Source: Callipepla californica brunnescens (lineage: Eukaryota > Chordata > Aves > Galliformes > Odontophoridae). Taken from it: a stretch of 64,000 nucleotides of DNA. This document shows positions 1 through 11,174 of the stretch, one piece after another. The stretch lies in contig JALIRH010000035.1 of assembly GCA_023055505.1 (NCBI GenBank), positions 2,784,382 to 2,848,381 on the forward strand, in the 5' to 3' direction. Made by a program: the position numbers and the translations under genes. Numbering within the stretch: the stretch's first letter is position 1; each line of letters begins with the position of its first letter. The notes under the pieces are model-generated. The model ran no database searches and had not been told where the DNA came from. It saw only the letters and a program-made list of their open reading frames with translations.

Positions 1-3000
1 ATTGGATGAGGAGCATCAGGACCCAGCACCCGCTGTCTTCCTTGTGGACTTAAGACAAGAGGGTTTGGACCATCCAAACGTGAACCATCCTTTAGCAGAG
101 CGGGCGTGGGTGCTTTTCCTGTGGGGCATCTGCACTATCTTATCAGTGAGGGAGTCTGTTCTATCCTGCTCCTCCTCCCCTTGCTACCAGAAATTCTTTT
201 TTTTTTTTTTTTTTTCAGAACAGAAAAACCAAACCAAATGTACAGAGCTTTGGGTGTAGGATATAAAAAAAAAAAAATGTATTTAGACATTTAAAAAAAA
301 AAAATCATTGTATTTATTTGACTTCATTCCGTGTATCAAAAGCACATTTTAATTTTTTAATCTGCCTTTTTTTTGTTGTTGTTGTTGTTGTTGTTGTCGT
401 TGTTGTCGTTGTTCTGTTTTAATTGGGTAGTGACAGTCGTAGCCCTGTGCATCCAGCACGCTGTGCCTCCCCCCAGCTCCTGAGCCTCTCTGGGTCCCAG
501 GGGAGGGGGTGTGCACGTGTGCAAGTGTACCCCCACTTCACTGCACTGTGCACTCCCTGCTGGCACCAGGACTGCCACGCAAAGAGCTTCTTATGAAGGT
601 GTCACGGTGACTTGTGGCTGGGACTGTGTGTGTTCAACGGTTGCATGGGAAATGCTCACGTCACTACGTGTCCAACAGGAGTTTTCCATGCACTAAATAG
701 CCAGGCACTTGGGCAGAGCTCTTCCCCCCTCCCAATCCCCCAACTCTCTCCCATTAGGGTTCTCCTTCGTTGACATGTGAGGTGAGACTGGGAGAGGAGA
801 ATAGGTTTCATTTCTTTCCTGACTTCGTTGGCTTTGATCATTGTCTCCTTTGTAAAGCGATAAAAAAAGAAAAAAAAAGAACTCTTGGACCTGCAGCACT
901 TTTGTAACTCTTCTCTGGATCAAAAAAAAGAAAAAAAAGAAAAAAATGCAAACCCAGAAGTGTTTCCAAGATGTGGGGCGGATGGGTGTCCGTCCCTGAT
1001 TCACTACTGAACGAATAAGGGCTGCCATTTGAGTTAGCCACAGGTACTGCTGATTATAGGGCCAGTAAATTTTAGTACCTGAACGTATGTCTTGCTGAGG
1101 GCTCGGGGTGCTCGGTTGTCGTATCTTTTTTCTTTTTTGTGCCAATGTGTTCTCACTGAAACAGAGATGTGCAAAGCAAAGGAGGCTGAAACAGCTCTCC
1201 AGCACTTCCCTGGGCCAGTTCTGATGGGGTTTGGGCTGGGAACAAGGTGTAACCATCAGCTTCTGCTCTGCCCTGGGGTCGGTCCTGGGGTGGCTGTGCA
1301 AGTGGGGCAGCTGTAGTGCAAAGCCTGTAAGTTAGCCTCTTTTTCCACCCACTTTCCAAGTTTTAAGCTATTGAACTTGAACAGCATGCCAACCCCATAA
1401 ATCCCATCAACCCATCAGAGCTGCAGTAGCAGCTGCAATGACGTGGATCGTGAAGTGCTGAGGATCTGTCTTTGGTCAGCAGAAAGATCCCTGCTCCATT
1501 CAAACAAACATTTTCTCGTAAGCTGTTGGCAGAGAGTCAGATCTCTCTTTTTAAAACTTAATCTGAAGAAGAGATCCTTGTTCTTCTTCCATTTAGGAAC
1601 AGGCAAGGGATAAGTCCATGCAAAGAGGTTGAACGGAGAGGAATTGGGGCCTGGTGTGAACGAAGGAGCCCCGATCCCTCACGGAGCAGGGAGGAGTTCC
1701 TCTTTTGGAAGAGCTGATTGCACACAGTATCGTTGTTCACCAGCAGGAGCATTGCACTGCCAACACAAGCCAAAGTGTTCTCTTCCATGCTGGCAGGAGC
1801 TGCTTCTTCCTCGGGCCCCGCTCAGGCCCATCCTGCTCACCCCATGGACACACTGTCAGTATTAGCCAGGAGCTTCCCTCCCCCCCAGCCCTCTGGGATG
1901 TCCCCTCCTCACCTTCAGCAGCACTTTGGTTATAAGCATCCATCCATGCTTCCTCTGCTGAGCCCCAGAAGTAGAATGCTGCCTCATAGTGATGCTGCAG
2001 CTTTACCTGATCCTGCCAGAAGGGGAGCTGGGCTGCAGCTCCCCTACAGAAAAGGACTCCCTGCTCTTCTCCCCCCCCCAACTCCCTTGGGCAGTTGGCA
2101 CCATGCTGGTCTGCATCCCACACTCCAGAAACGCGTCCTCGGAAAGCTGGAGTCCTCCCCCATCCCCTAATGCTGGATGTGAGCTGGGACGAGGCCGGGG
2201 GCAGCTCTGTCCCCTTCTCCTCTCGGGATGCTCGGGGGAAGCACCCTTGCTTCGTGCTGGGCTGGCTGGGGGCAGTGCAGGAGCTGTAGGTGGACCGACC
2301 CGTTTAAAGCAGCTGTATGGCAAACAGAAAGGTCACACCGAGCTCTGTCCTGGAGGGGGGGGTTCTGTTTCAGCCCTCCTGCTGCTGCACTGCTCATCCC
2401 AGCAAAACAGGGCATTACTCCTCTGGAGAAATGGTGGCGGGGTCAGGGGATCCTTTGCCTCCCGTGTGCAGTAACCTGGAATAGCGAGGGGTTCCTTTCT
2501 ACCCTCTGGCACATCTACTGTATGGCAGAGCTCAGGCCGTGCCTCGCCGTGCCGAAGGAGCTGGAACTTAAATGCACTTTTTCAGGATTCCCTTCCCCCT
2601 CCCTCCAAGCCATAACGTTACCCTTTCTTCAATTCCAGTTTCCAGGGGAAGATTTGCGATTGTACATTCCCTTCCTCAGCCTGGACGGCGGAGCAGGGCA
2701 GCGCTCCCTGGTTTCTGTTCCCCAGCACATCCTTCCTCCAACGTAGCCCTTCCCCACCCAGATTTGAGGTGGTACCCCCCCCTTCCCACCCCCAAAGGTG
2801 CCAACTGACACGCAGATGTACTGCAAAAGGGACACTGCGGCCAAAACACTGCTGTTTGGTTTCAAATTCAGCCCTTCGGAGCTCCCTCCATCCTTAGAAC
2901 GTTTTTATTTGCTTTGTACGACACACAATCACGTACTCTTTAACGGAGATTTGCTTTAAAAGAGAAGGAGAAAAAGAAAATAAAGGAATAAATAAATCTG

Positions 3001-3300
3001 GAGGTATTCTTTAAAAAAAGTACACGAGAAATCTTTATGGATAATCCTGTATTTTTACTGATCATGTTTGAATGTCTAAAAAGAAAAAAAAAAAAAAAAA
3101 AAAGACTTTATTGCTCTAATTATCCAGATGTATGTTTGTAAAATAGCTCTTTTATGACTTTAGCTGATAAGGTTGGATGTTTCTGGAATTAAATATTGGT
3201 CACTTAAGAAAAAAATAAAATAAAAATCTTGTTTTCAGGATCTGGGAAATAGAAAATTTACGCATTTCAGATATCATTAAAGAAGCTTAAAGGAAAGCAG
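1..3300 (+). other. Probable 3' UTR of upstream gene (ARHGEF12 inferred)
   Basis: No convincing coding exon is visible. The stretch holds homopolymer runs (T at 197-215, A near 3084-3103), a TTG repeat, and an AT-rich terminal third with several AATAAA/ATTAAA signals (2979, 2987, 2991, 3188, 3214, 3219, 3276). This is typical of the distal part of a long vertebrate 3' UTR. In mammals the gene directly upstream of GRIK4, in the same orientation, is ARHGEF12 (a RhoA guanine-nucleotide exchange factor), so I infer this is its 3' UTR. The identity rests on synteny with the GRIK4 exon at 39.4 kb, not on sequence recognised here. The block at 3100-3200 looks the most conserved. It could instead be plain intergenic DNA. 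Confidence 0.45.
373..413. repeat. (TTG)n microsatellite, interrupted
   Basis: About twelve GTT/TTG triplets follow a T-run, with two GTC interruptions in the distal half. The interruptions suggest an older, partly stabilised tract. Confidence 0.9.
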
Positions 3301-3325
3301 CCGTGAGTGATGGTGGTTTTTATTG
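3276..3325 (+). terminator. Candidate distal poly(A) site of upstream gene
   Basis: ATTAAA at 3276-3281 is followed about 20 bases later by a CA-containing stretch and then a strongly GT/T-rich element (3302-3325). This is the usual order of hexamer, cleavage zone and downstream element. Five AATAAA copies and one further ATTAAA lie upstream between 2979 and 3224, so alternative cleavage sites are likely. The isolated AATAAA at 3625-3630 is a less likely alternative end. Confidence 0.5.
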
Positions 3326-3825
3326 GGGGGGCCTTTCAGTCGCCGTCATGGAACCTTTTGCTGGACTCATTGCTTCCCCTGCAGCATCGCTGCTCGGATG
3401 GAAAGGAGTCGTCATCATCCTGCTGTGCTTCCATGGGGGTTTGCTCCTGGAGCTGAGCTCTCCCTTCTGCTTTTCCTTCTGCAATGTGTGTGTGTATGAA
3501 GTTTCTGGAGAGCTTGCTGTAATATAATCGGTAATCAGAGCCCTATTATTCTCTCCTAATGATGCTGCTCGTGTTTTGCCTGTTTGAATGTTATTCTATA
3601 TCTTCCCTTTATTGCGCTGCTGTAAATAAATGGAATTCCACGTAAACAGCTGAGCTGCTCCGCGCCTTCTCCTGCAGCCCTGAACCCGTGCAGGGATGGG
3701 GGAGACCTCACTGCACCTTCCAGAGCTCTTTCATACACATTCAGCCCTGGATTTCATCTCGCTGCCTCCACACGTGGGGGAGGATAGCGGCAGGGAGGAC
3801 TGGAGCCCTTCAATCCCAGGAGCGT

Positions 3826-3885
3826 GTGTGGTTTGGTTGACTCCACGACCTCGCTGGCCTTTTCCAACCTCAGGGGTCGTACATG
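3826..3885 (+). mobile_element. CR1 LINE 3' end fragment
   Basis: The segment reads GGTTGACTCCACGACCT...GGCCTTTTCCAACCTCAGG, a diverged copy of the conserved CR1 tail 'ggactcgatgatct...ggtcttttccaacct'. Only the terminal part remains, as is typical of 5'-truncated avian CR1 insertions. Confidence 0.6.
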
Positions 3886-4352
3886 TTCTGGGTTACTTTA
3901 TCACCCATTCACACACTTCAGGCAGTGGCTGTTCCCCCCCAAAAAACACTGGAGCACATTGGAAGCCCCCAGCAGCAGCACTCCTCCTCTCCATACAGCT
4001 GCAGCTCAGCACTTGGGCTCTCGGCGGAACCAAGCACCCAAAATATCTCCTCCTCCTCTTTCCTGCGGGAGTTTGTTTGTTTCCAGATGTCTGCGGCTCG
4101 TTCGGCGCTGAAGTGTTTTCCCCCCATCAATATTTTAACCTCCTTGTTGATGTTTACTCAGCGCCGCTGAATAAATGGTGCTAAGTGGAGCTCCATGGGT
4201 AGGAGAGTACATCTGCGCTCCTGTCGGCCCTCTGGGGGCTTTGCTATCGTTTATACGGTCTGGGTCTGTTGTCAGCAAGCACATTTCCTTCCCCCTCCTC
4301 TTGGAGGTTTGATTTCTTTGTGGGTTTCTGAATGGGGCTGTGAGCAGCCTGC

Positions 4353-4437
4353 TCTATGGGGGGGTATCCCTGCCTATGGCAAAGGTTTGGAACGAGGTGA
4401 CCTTTGAGGTCCTCCCAACCCAACCTGTTCTCTAATT
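4353..4437 (+). mobile_element. CR1 LINE 3' end fragment
   Basis: The sequence GGTTTGGAACGAGGTGACC TTTGAGGTCCTCCCAACCCAACC is a recognisable CR1 tail (consensus style 'ttggaactggatgatctttgaggtcccttccaacccaaacc'). It is short and diverged, in + orientation. Confidence 0.65.
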
Positions 4438-5424
4438 TATTTAACAGCCAGGTTGGGTCACGGCGTTGTCTTCTGAAGGTGGTTTCCTTCTCCGTCGCTT
4501 TCTTTTTGTAATTATTTCTCACCTGAAAGTCTCTCTGTCGTCACAAAAGTGCATCGCAGTGGGGGAGCATTCCCAGATCCTCGTTGGGACCGCAAACGCT
4601 GAGCATCCAAGAGATGGGCCGAGCAATGGGAGGGAGCAGATGAGGTTGGAGCCTCAAACTCAGAGGCAGAAGGAGAAGGGGAAGAGGGGAGCGTGGCTCA
4701 GCCCATCCCATTGACAGTGGGTGGGAATGCTGTGTGCAGTGCTCAGCCCTGAGCTCATCGCTGTGCCCAAACGCAGCCCAACAACAGCACCTGGAGGGAT
4801 GTAGTCATAAATAAAAGGGAAACACGGCTGGGATGTGGGGAAGCACTGTGCCACGATGGGAATGAGGGGTCCTGGGGTGTCCAGGTGGGCTCAATCTGTG
4901 GAGGGGGATTGCTCACCGAGTGATGAGCTGTGGCTGTTGTCCTGCAGGGAGTGATGTGTAAAGGATGAGCTCGAAGCTCCTGTTCCCTGCGTGCCCTGTG
5001 AGCAATCTGTCTCTGGAGCAGAGGCGGTTTTTCTCTTGTGAAGTTGATTCTGTTTCTCTTTCATCCCAGCAGGAGGGGAAGATGAATTTCTGTCAAATGA
5101 GAGTTCATTGCTCCAAAAGCAGGAGTCCGGCTAATAGATGGGTTAGAAGCTTTGTTTTTCTCGCTTCTAATAAACAAACAGCCAAACTGGGAAACAGAAC
5201 CGCAGTACAGCGGAGGAGGACAGAGCAATGCAGCCCACGGGGACACTGCCTGGGAACCAGCCCTGCTGCAGCGTTCCTGGTGCCCTATAGCTGAGGAACG
5301 CTATGGGGCAGGTCCTGTCCGCCCCACTCCTGGCTCCCAGCACTGCGGGATGTCTCTTTGCATGGAGATTTTAGGAGCCCTGTGCTCCCAAGGCAGGACA
5401 GATGCCAGCCCTGGGTGGGGGTGG

Positions 5425-5488
5425 GGCCAGGGGGGGCTGTAAGGCCCCTTCCGACTCAAACCATCTTATGGTTCTGCTATTCTACAGC
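5425..5488 (+). mobile_element. CR1 LINE 3' end fragment
   Basis: The stretch GGCCCCTTCCGACTCAAACC followed by TTATGGTTCTGCTATTCTAC matches the CR1 tail and its degenerate ATTCTATG-type terminal octamers. It lies just upstream of the pyrimidine tract and CpG island. Confidence 0.65.
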
Positions 5489-5639
5489 ATGTGGGGAGAA
5501 GAGGGGCTGTGGGTGGCAGAGGTGAGGCCCAGAGCAAGAACTGAGGCGGGATATGTGGGCAGAAGGCAGAGCCCTTCCAAAAATCAAACGTTCCTCCCAG
5601 GAGTTCTGAGTCTTAAGAAAACTGATCCCTTCTGGAAGC

Positions 5640-5990
5640 AGCGCTCCCTGCATCCCCGCTTCCTTCATCCCTCCATCCCTGCACCCCTCTATATCCTCCC
5701 CACGTCCTCCTTGCTCCGTCCCTCCATCAGCCCCCACTTGCATCCCTCCAACCTCAGTCCTCAGCATCCCTCTGTCGTGCCCCGTCCTTCTCTTTCCCTT
5801 CATCCCTCCGTCCTGCACTGCTCACCCCTGCACCACCCTCCTCCATCCCACCCCATCCCATCCCCCTACCCCTTCCCTCGCCTCCTATCCCGTCTCCATC
5901 CCATTCCCCCGCCCCTTCCCCTCCTCCCACCCCATCCCACCCCTCCTCCCTCCCCCTGCCCCTCACCCCCACCCCCCCCGCCCCCTGCAC
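5640..5990. repeat. Pyrimidine-rich (CATCCCTCC-like) simple-repeat tract
   Basis: About 350 bases are almost entirely C and T on the + strand, built from loose repeats of CATCCCTCC, CCCATCC and CCTCCC. The tract ends where CpG density rises. Long polypurine/polypyrimidine tracts of this kind can adopt triplex structure and often flank avian promoters; here that is inference only. Open frames across it are compositional artefacts. Confidence 0.85.
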
Positions 5991-6066
5991 TTCCCCCTGT
6001 GTCCGCTGGGGGCCCCGATCAGGCGGAGCGGACCCGGAGCACCGCGGGCAGAGCCGCGCCGCGCAG

Positions 6067-6072
6067 GTAGGA
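6067..6072 (+). other. Candidate splice donor in CpG island (CAG|GTAGGA)
   Basis: GCGCAG|GTAGGAG is a good donor near the 5' edge of the CpG island, and would end a first exon at 6066. It competes with donor-like sites at 6851 (CG|GTGAGG) and 6862 (CCC|GTAAGT). Which is used, and whether all are alternative first-exon ends, cannot be decided here. Confidence 0.35.
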
Positions 6073-6186
6073 GCAGCCCGGGGGGGAGCGGAGCGGGGCG
6101 GGGGGCAGCGCCGTGGGGTACCCGCCTCGGGATGGAGGGTTGGGGGGAAGCGAAGTTGGGAGAGTGCGGGGAGCCGGGAAGGGGGC

Positions 6187-6222
6187 GGTGGTGGTGGTGG
6201 TGGTGGTGGTGGTGGTGGTGGT
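6187..6222 (+). repeat. (GGT)12 trinucleotide repeat in CpG island
   Basis: Twelve uninterrupted GGT units lie inside the CpG island, between the candidate donors at 6067 and 6862. If the distal donor is used the repeat would be transcribed into the 5' UTR. A pure tract of this length is likely to be length-polymorphic. The poly-Trp, poly-Val, poly-Gly, poly-His and poly-Thr open frames over it are artefacts. Confidence 0.95.
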
Positions 6223-6861
6223 CCGAGGGATGCTCCGCGCTCGGCGGAGGGGCGATGCTCCGCGTGGCCGTTGTTCGCAGCCTTCGGACGGCAGAGGGAA
6301 GGCGCGTTGTTGCGGAATGCGGAGTTGGAGCGGCGGAGGGTGCGCGGTGATGCTGTCGGTGTGCGCAGCCGTGCGGACCGCGGCGGGGAACCGTGCGGAC
6401 CCCCCCCTCCCCCCCAACCCCCCCCCAACCTCCCATCCTGGGCCCAACTTCGCTCCGTTCCCCTCCTCCCGAACTCCGGCGGAGCCCTCTGTGCCGCTCC
6501 ACGCTCGCACCGCTGCCGAGGTTCCCATCCCCGCTGAACCCCGCGACCCTCGGGACCGTGACCTCACGTCGGCTGCGCTGCGGCGAAGCGGTGCCGGGGA
6601 ACCCGCAGCCTCCCCGGGGCCTTCCTCCACCTCTGTCGGGCTGAGCCGTGTCCCTGAGCCCCGGCTGCAGCCAGCGGGCACCGAGCCTCCCCCTCTCCCC
6701 CCCCCACTTGGGGCGGCAGCACCATCGGCGGAGCATCCCCGGTACCGTCACCGCACCGCGTACGGAGCGCTGCGTGCCCGCGGGTGGGAGCTCGGTGCTG
6801 CTGCTCTGCTTTGCACGGAGCAGCGGCGTGCCCGGTGGGAGACGGCTGCGGTGAGGCTCCC

Positions 6862-6867
6862 GTAAGT
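6862..6867 (+). other. Candidate splice donor at 3' edge of CpG island (GTAAGT)
   Basis: GGCTCCC|GTAAGT is a perfect GTAAGT intron start at the 3' boundary of the CpG island. It is followed by a (GT)n run at 6881-6895. It would define a first exon ending at 6861. A second donor-like site, CG|GTGAGG, begins 11 bases upstream at 6851. Confidence 0.4.
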
Positions 6868-9519
6868 GTCTGTGCCACGCGTGTGTGTGTGTGTGCGTGG
6901 GGGGGTGGGGGGGACTGCCGGGGCTGGGGAGCGATGCTCGACCTTTTCTCACCGCTTTCCATTTGGGGTCGGGGTTGCCAGAAGTTGGGAAAGTTGTATG
7001 CGTGGCTCGTTCGGTGTGGCAGGGGTTTGATTCCCCGCGCGTGGTGGTTTATTTGTTGTTGGGAGCGGGGTTGGAGATGTCGGGGCTGCTCGGAGAGCAG
7101 CTGCAGGAGCTCTGCTTTGTGTCACAGCAGAGCTGCGAGCAGACGGCCCAGGGGAGGGCTCGGTCCTTCTGGTGGGGATGCAGACCCAGGGAGCAGCGTG
7201 TGTGTGCCATCACTGCTCCTCGGACAAACTTCCATTTCCCTGCGCGTGGGCTGAGCTCGTTTTGCATGCTGTGCTGGGCAGTGCCCTTAGCGAAGGCCTG
7301 GAGACGTGGCTGGGCTGCGTGTGTCGGTTCTCACCGTCTTTAGGGGGAGATCTTCACGCGCAGCACAAGTTAAGGGCCGGATTCTGCCCCTTTCTCGTGC
7401 TGCTGGGCGGCCTGGGTTACTGGGGGCAGCTGGGACTGGGTGTGAGCAGCAGAGCGAGGGGCTCAGGGGTTGTCTGCACACGTGTATCCCCACGGGTGGG
7501 CTGCCCCAGCACTTGTTGGCTGCTTGCAGCTCGCTGTGCTCTATGGGAAGCCTCGTGCTGGGGTTAGCAGCATCACAGCGGTGCTTGGAGGCATCCAGGG
7601 CTGTGGCAGAGGGCGGCTGCTGCTCTGCATCAGGACATCCCTGTGTGCAGTACATCACCAGTGAGTGAGTGGTTTGAAGATGTAGTAATGGGGCGCAGGT
7701 GTTTAGATCTGTAGGTCAGAGCGGTGCACCTGAGAGCCCCAAATAAATAAAGGGGTGGCAGTGGGGACGGCTCCGTCCCCTTGCTTGGTGCTGCCACCAG
7801 GGCAGGGACCTCAGCAGAGCTGCTTGCCATGGGATGCCATTACAAACCCAGCAAACCCGACGTGGAGCACAGCGATCAGGCAGGTGGGGCTCATTAGCTC
7901 TCGATTAGTTGCATGGGGCTGACCCAGGGGTCAGATTGCTGAACCTGACAGCGGATGGGCTCGCAGCAGCCAACCTTCCTTCCTAACATTGCTGCAGGTC
8001 AGGAGCTTAACAAAATGGGGGCTGAGGATGTACCCACGGACCTAATTAGGTGGATTTCCTCATTAAGTTCAGCCAGTGGTCTATTTCTGGGAAACAAATA
8101 GCGGAATGTGGGCAATGAGCAGCTCTGCTTGGCTGGGGGGGGGGGGGTGCCAGCTTCCCTGGTTAAGAAAATGGGAGCATCATGGAGGAGCAGAGCGGGT
8201 TATGGGGCTGCACATCCTCCCAGCGTCCGATCTCCTCCTCCGACTCCTGCGGGATCGATTTGCATCCTTCGCGAGGGAGGGAGGGAGCCAGGCGTGTAGG
8301 TTCGGTGCTTCGTTCCTCCCCACCCGCTTCCCACTTTGTTTGGCTCACTCGGCATCTGCACGGCGATGTGGAAACGGAGGAGCTTCATCACTGCCGCGTT
8401 GCATATGCATAAGCGAGAGGAACTGATCTCGGCGGTGATCCCAAGCTGGGCTACGGCTGATGGAAATTCTGCCCTGACCCCGGAACCGCTGCTCTGCGGG
8501 GCTCTGTAATGAGTCTGCAGAAATGCAACCCGGGCACAAACGAGTCGGGGACCCCGTGGCACCGAGTGGTATTTGTACCCGTTTCCCACGTGCTGCGCTC
8601 CTTCGAGATGTCGCTGCTGCTGTGAAGCAGTTCTCTGGGTCCGTCACATTGGGGGTGAGGGGTGGGATCTCCGTTTTCCTTCTCCTCGTGTGAACTGTGA
8701 GGGCATTGGGTGCGTAATGTGTGTGCGTGGACAGCCCTTGCACGCAGCTCAGGTCTCCTTCAGACCGAGCGATGTTTGGGGCAGGGATGATGCTCGTGTT
8801 CGCAGAGCATCTGCTGCTCCCCAGGTTTCATTCATCACTGCCTTGCAGCTCTGCGCTGCCGTTGGCGCCGAGGGGAAGTGGGTGTGAAGTGGAATAACGA
8901 TGTTTCACACTTCCTTTGCATCGGGTCTGACATCCGACAGCGCCGTAACCCATCGGAACGGGCGTGACGTGGTTGGAGCATCGTCTACGAGCGGTCAGGT
9001 CCACCGATCTTAGCGGTGCTTTCCGGTCTCAACGTCGCTGTGTGGTAACATATATTCAGAGGATATCACTGTGGTCAACCCTATGAATGCCAAATTGGAA
9101 GCCAAAGTGGGGTTTGTAGGTTCTACCGCGGGATCTCTGCGGCCCAGCGCCTTTAGACCAATGTCGCTGGGGATAGGAGCGGTTCAGCGTTGGCTGTCAG
9201 TGTTGTTGTTTTCTTAACGAAACCATAACCACGGAAAGAATTCGTTGCTACCTGAAGCTCTGCGCTTGACAAATGGGTATTTTGGTTTTAGGCCAGTTGG
9301 GCCTCCCAGGGGTCCTTGACGTAGCCCATTGTGCTGTGATTGGGGCTGACATGGCTTTTGTTCTGCTCCTGCTGAGTGTTAAACAAGATTGAAGTCCCCT
9401 CAGTTGCTATTTAGTGACTGAGGAGCGTCGCAGCCGCCACAAATGCAAACAGAGCTGTCTGGATGTTTGTTTATGCACACATCATTAGGAAGTCTGTGGG
9501 AAGAAGGAAAAAAAAAAAG

Positions 9520-9650
9520 GCAACGTTCCGGTCTGTTGGATAATTAATCTGCATTTTAAGAATTGTCGAAAGACGTATTTGCAAGCTAGTCCATTGAGCT
9601 GCTATCTAGTCAATAATCCCATATTTAATGGTCCCCAAGAATGTATTTCC
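9520..9650. other. AT-rich candidate conserved non-coding block
   Basis: The block contains GGATAATTAATCTGC, GCATTTTAAGAATTG and a CCATATTTAATGG segment resembling a CArG/MEF2-type site. It differs in composition from the flanking GC-rich intron and contains no repeat signature. This style is common in vertebrate enhancers within neural genes. Conservation itself was not tested. Confidence 0.25.
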
Positions 9651-10049
9651 ATAATGCGCCGCGAACAGTTGAGAAATCTGCATCGTGTTTGTCTTCAGAT
9701 GTCAGCACTCGCGCGTCTTCCGCGACAAATCTTTATGAGATGATGACTGGAACACCCAGATGTGTTGGCTTCCAGCTGCTGTGGGGAGCAGGGAGGGAGA
9801 GGGTGTTGGGAGCAAACCCGTGGCTCTGCATCCCTCCTCCTGGGCTGGTGGTTCCCACCCTCTGTTGGGTGATGGGCTCTGGCACTGTGCACGTGGCACG
9901 GCCCGAAATGCAACGTGTGGTTGGGTTCTGGGGTCTTGCGACCTGATGTGCCTCATCAAGATGAGGTGACGTGTAGGTGTGAGGATGGGTGCTGATGTTG
10001 AGTTAAGGTATTGGGTATTTATGGTGGAAAAAGGGGAAATGTAGGGTGA

Positions 10050-10215
10050 TGGAGCGCTGGAGCTGCACAGAGAGGTGGTGGAGTCTCCTTCTTTGAAGGC
10101 ATTCAAGACTTGCCTGGATGCCTACCTGTGCAACCCGGTCTATGGAGCTGCTTTGGCAGGGGGGTTGGACTCCATGATCTGTAGAGGTCCCTTCCAGCCC
10201 CTGCAGTTCTGTGAT
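10050..10215 (+). mobile_element. CR1 LINE 3' end, well preserved
   Basis: A clear CR1 tail: GAGAGGTGGTGGAGTCTCC, then CATTCAAGACTTGCCTGGATGCC, then GGGGGGTTGGACTCCATGA and AGAGGTCCCTTCCAGCCCC, ending TTCTGTGATCCTC. Order and spacing follow the CR1 consensus over about 165 bases. It is 5'-truncated with no coding capacity. Confidence 0.9.
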
Positions 10216-11174
10216 CCTCTGAAATGTGCAGGCAGCCCTGATGGTGCTCATTTACTAATCCCCGCTAACGAGGGCGCGGGGGCAGAACCCACACCTGGAG
10301 AGAGGCAGTGCTGGGAACTGCTGCCAAGGTGAGGAGCCAGAGCTTAATTTCATTATCTTATCAATAACGAGCTGGTCCTGGCGTGGTGTGAATTCTCGGG
10401 GAGTGTTCACGCTATCTTTGGCAGTCTGAGCAGAGAAATAATGAATACAAGTAGGAAGAGCGTTGTGTGCAGCCCTGGTATCTGTACCTTAAAAATTATG
10501 TTGGCAAACTGGTTGAGAGATAAGAGGAGGGCTACAGGGGATGATTCGGGGCCTGTAAAGGATGGGGGAGAGGTTGGGGCTCATCTCTGTCCTGTAATGA
10601 GGAGAGGGTTTAGGGGGGATTTGAGTGCTGGCTGTGAATACGCGCCCAGGGCAGGAGCTGAGGCACCAAGGCAGGGCATGGCTCTACGAGCGCTCAGGGG
10701 AGATCAATTCTGGTGAGCAGAAAGGCATGTTTTATGTTTGTGCAGCTTTGTAGGTAGGCGCAGGAGCAAATTACCCAGGGCTGGGTAGACTGGCCGTTTT
10801 TAAATTGAAATGATACATCTTGAGGAGCTGCTGTAGCTGAACTGCAGAGCGTGGCGGCGTGGTATGGAAACACTCAGTGCGAGGCAATAGCAAACAAAAC
10901 AAAGCTCTGAGTACGGCCCTTATTGTCCTTCAGAGCTTTTAATTATGTCGTTAATCTCTCGTTAAGAGCAAAATCCACCAGCACTGCGCTGAAGTTCTGT
11001 TCCTCTGGGCAGCGCTGTACAACAGCCGCCCATTTCTTCATGCAACAGGCAATTCTAGGTTGCCCATCCTCTCCAGCAAGCTTCCTTCCTCTTCTGCTTT
11101 ATCTTCCTGCTTTATCAGCGTGAGGGAGAGCACCATTTTCTCAAACACCTTTTGCTTCAGGTGGTGATGTATCT

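Larger units (their letters stand above)
3326..5640. other. Intergenic region between upstream gene and CpG island
   Basis: No gene is supported. The stretch contains three short + strand CR1 3' ends (listed separately), ordinary unique sequence and one more AATAAA at 3625. Short open frames are scattered in all frames without codon-usage support or recognisable domains. Confidence 0.6.
5990..6900 (+). promoter_or_regulatory. GRIK4: CpG island; probable GRIK4 promoter and non-coding first exon
   Basis: The segment is GC-rich with densely packed CpG dinucleotides and many GC-box-like GGGCGG/CCGCCC strings. It is the only such island in the window. It lies between the upstream gene's poly(A) region and the GRIK4 start-codon exon 32 kb downstream, on the same strand. 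An untranslated first exon here, spliced to the exon at 39313, is the simplest reading. Several consensus donors occur inside it. The exact transcription start cannot be read from sequence. A different first exon, an unrelated transcript or a bidirectional promoter would also be compatible. Confidence 0.6.

Noticed and set aside
693..1301. A 202-codon minus-strand open frame in the presumed 3' UTR
   Set aside because: It includes translated T/A homopolymers (Phe runs) and no recognisable family, and lies opposite an untranslated-looking region.
5963..6952. A 329-codon minus-strand open frame and several other long frames across the CpG island
   Set aside because: The frames run through the (GGT)12 repeat and GC-rich, stop-poor sequence in many frames on both strands. 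They show poly-His, poly-Thr and Pro/Arg-rich composition typical of CpG islands, with no domain.
7017..7044. A tRNA T-arm-like string (GGGGTTTGATTCCCC)
   Set aside because: No D-arm, anticodon arm or acceptor stem can be placed upstream, and the loop lacks the conserved C; likely a chance palindrome.
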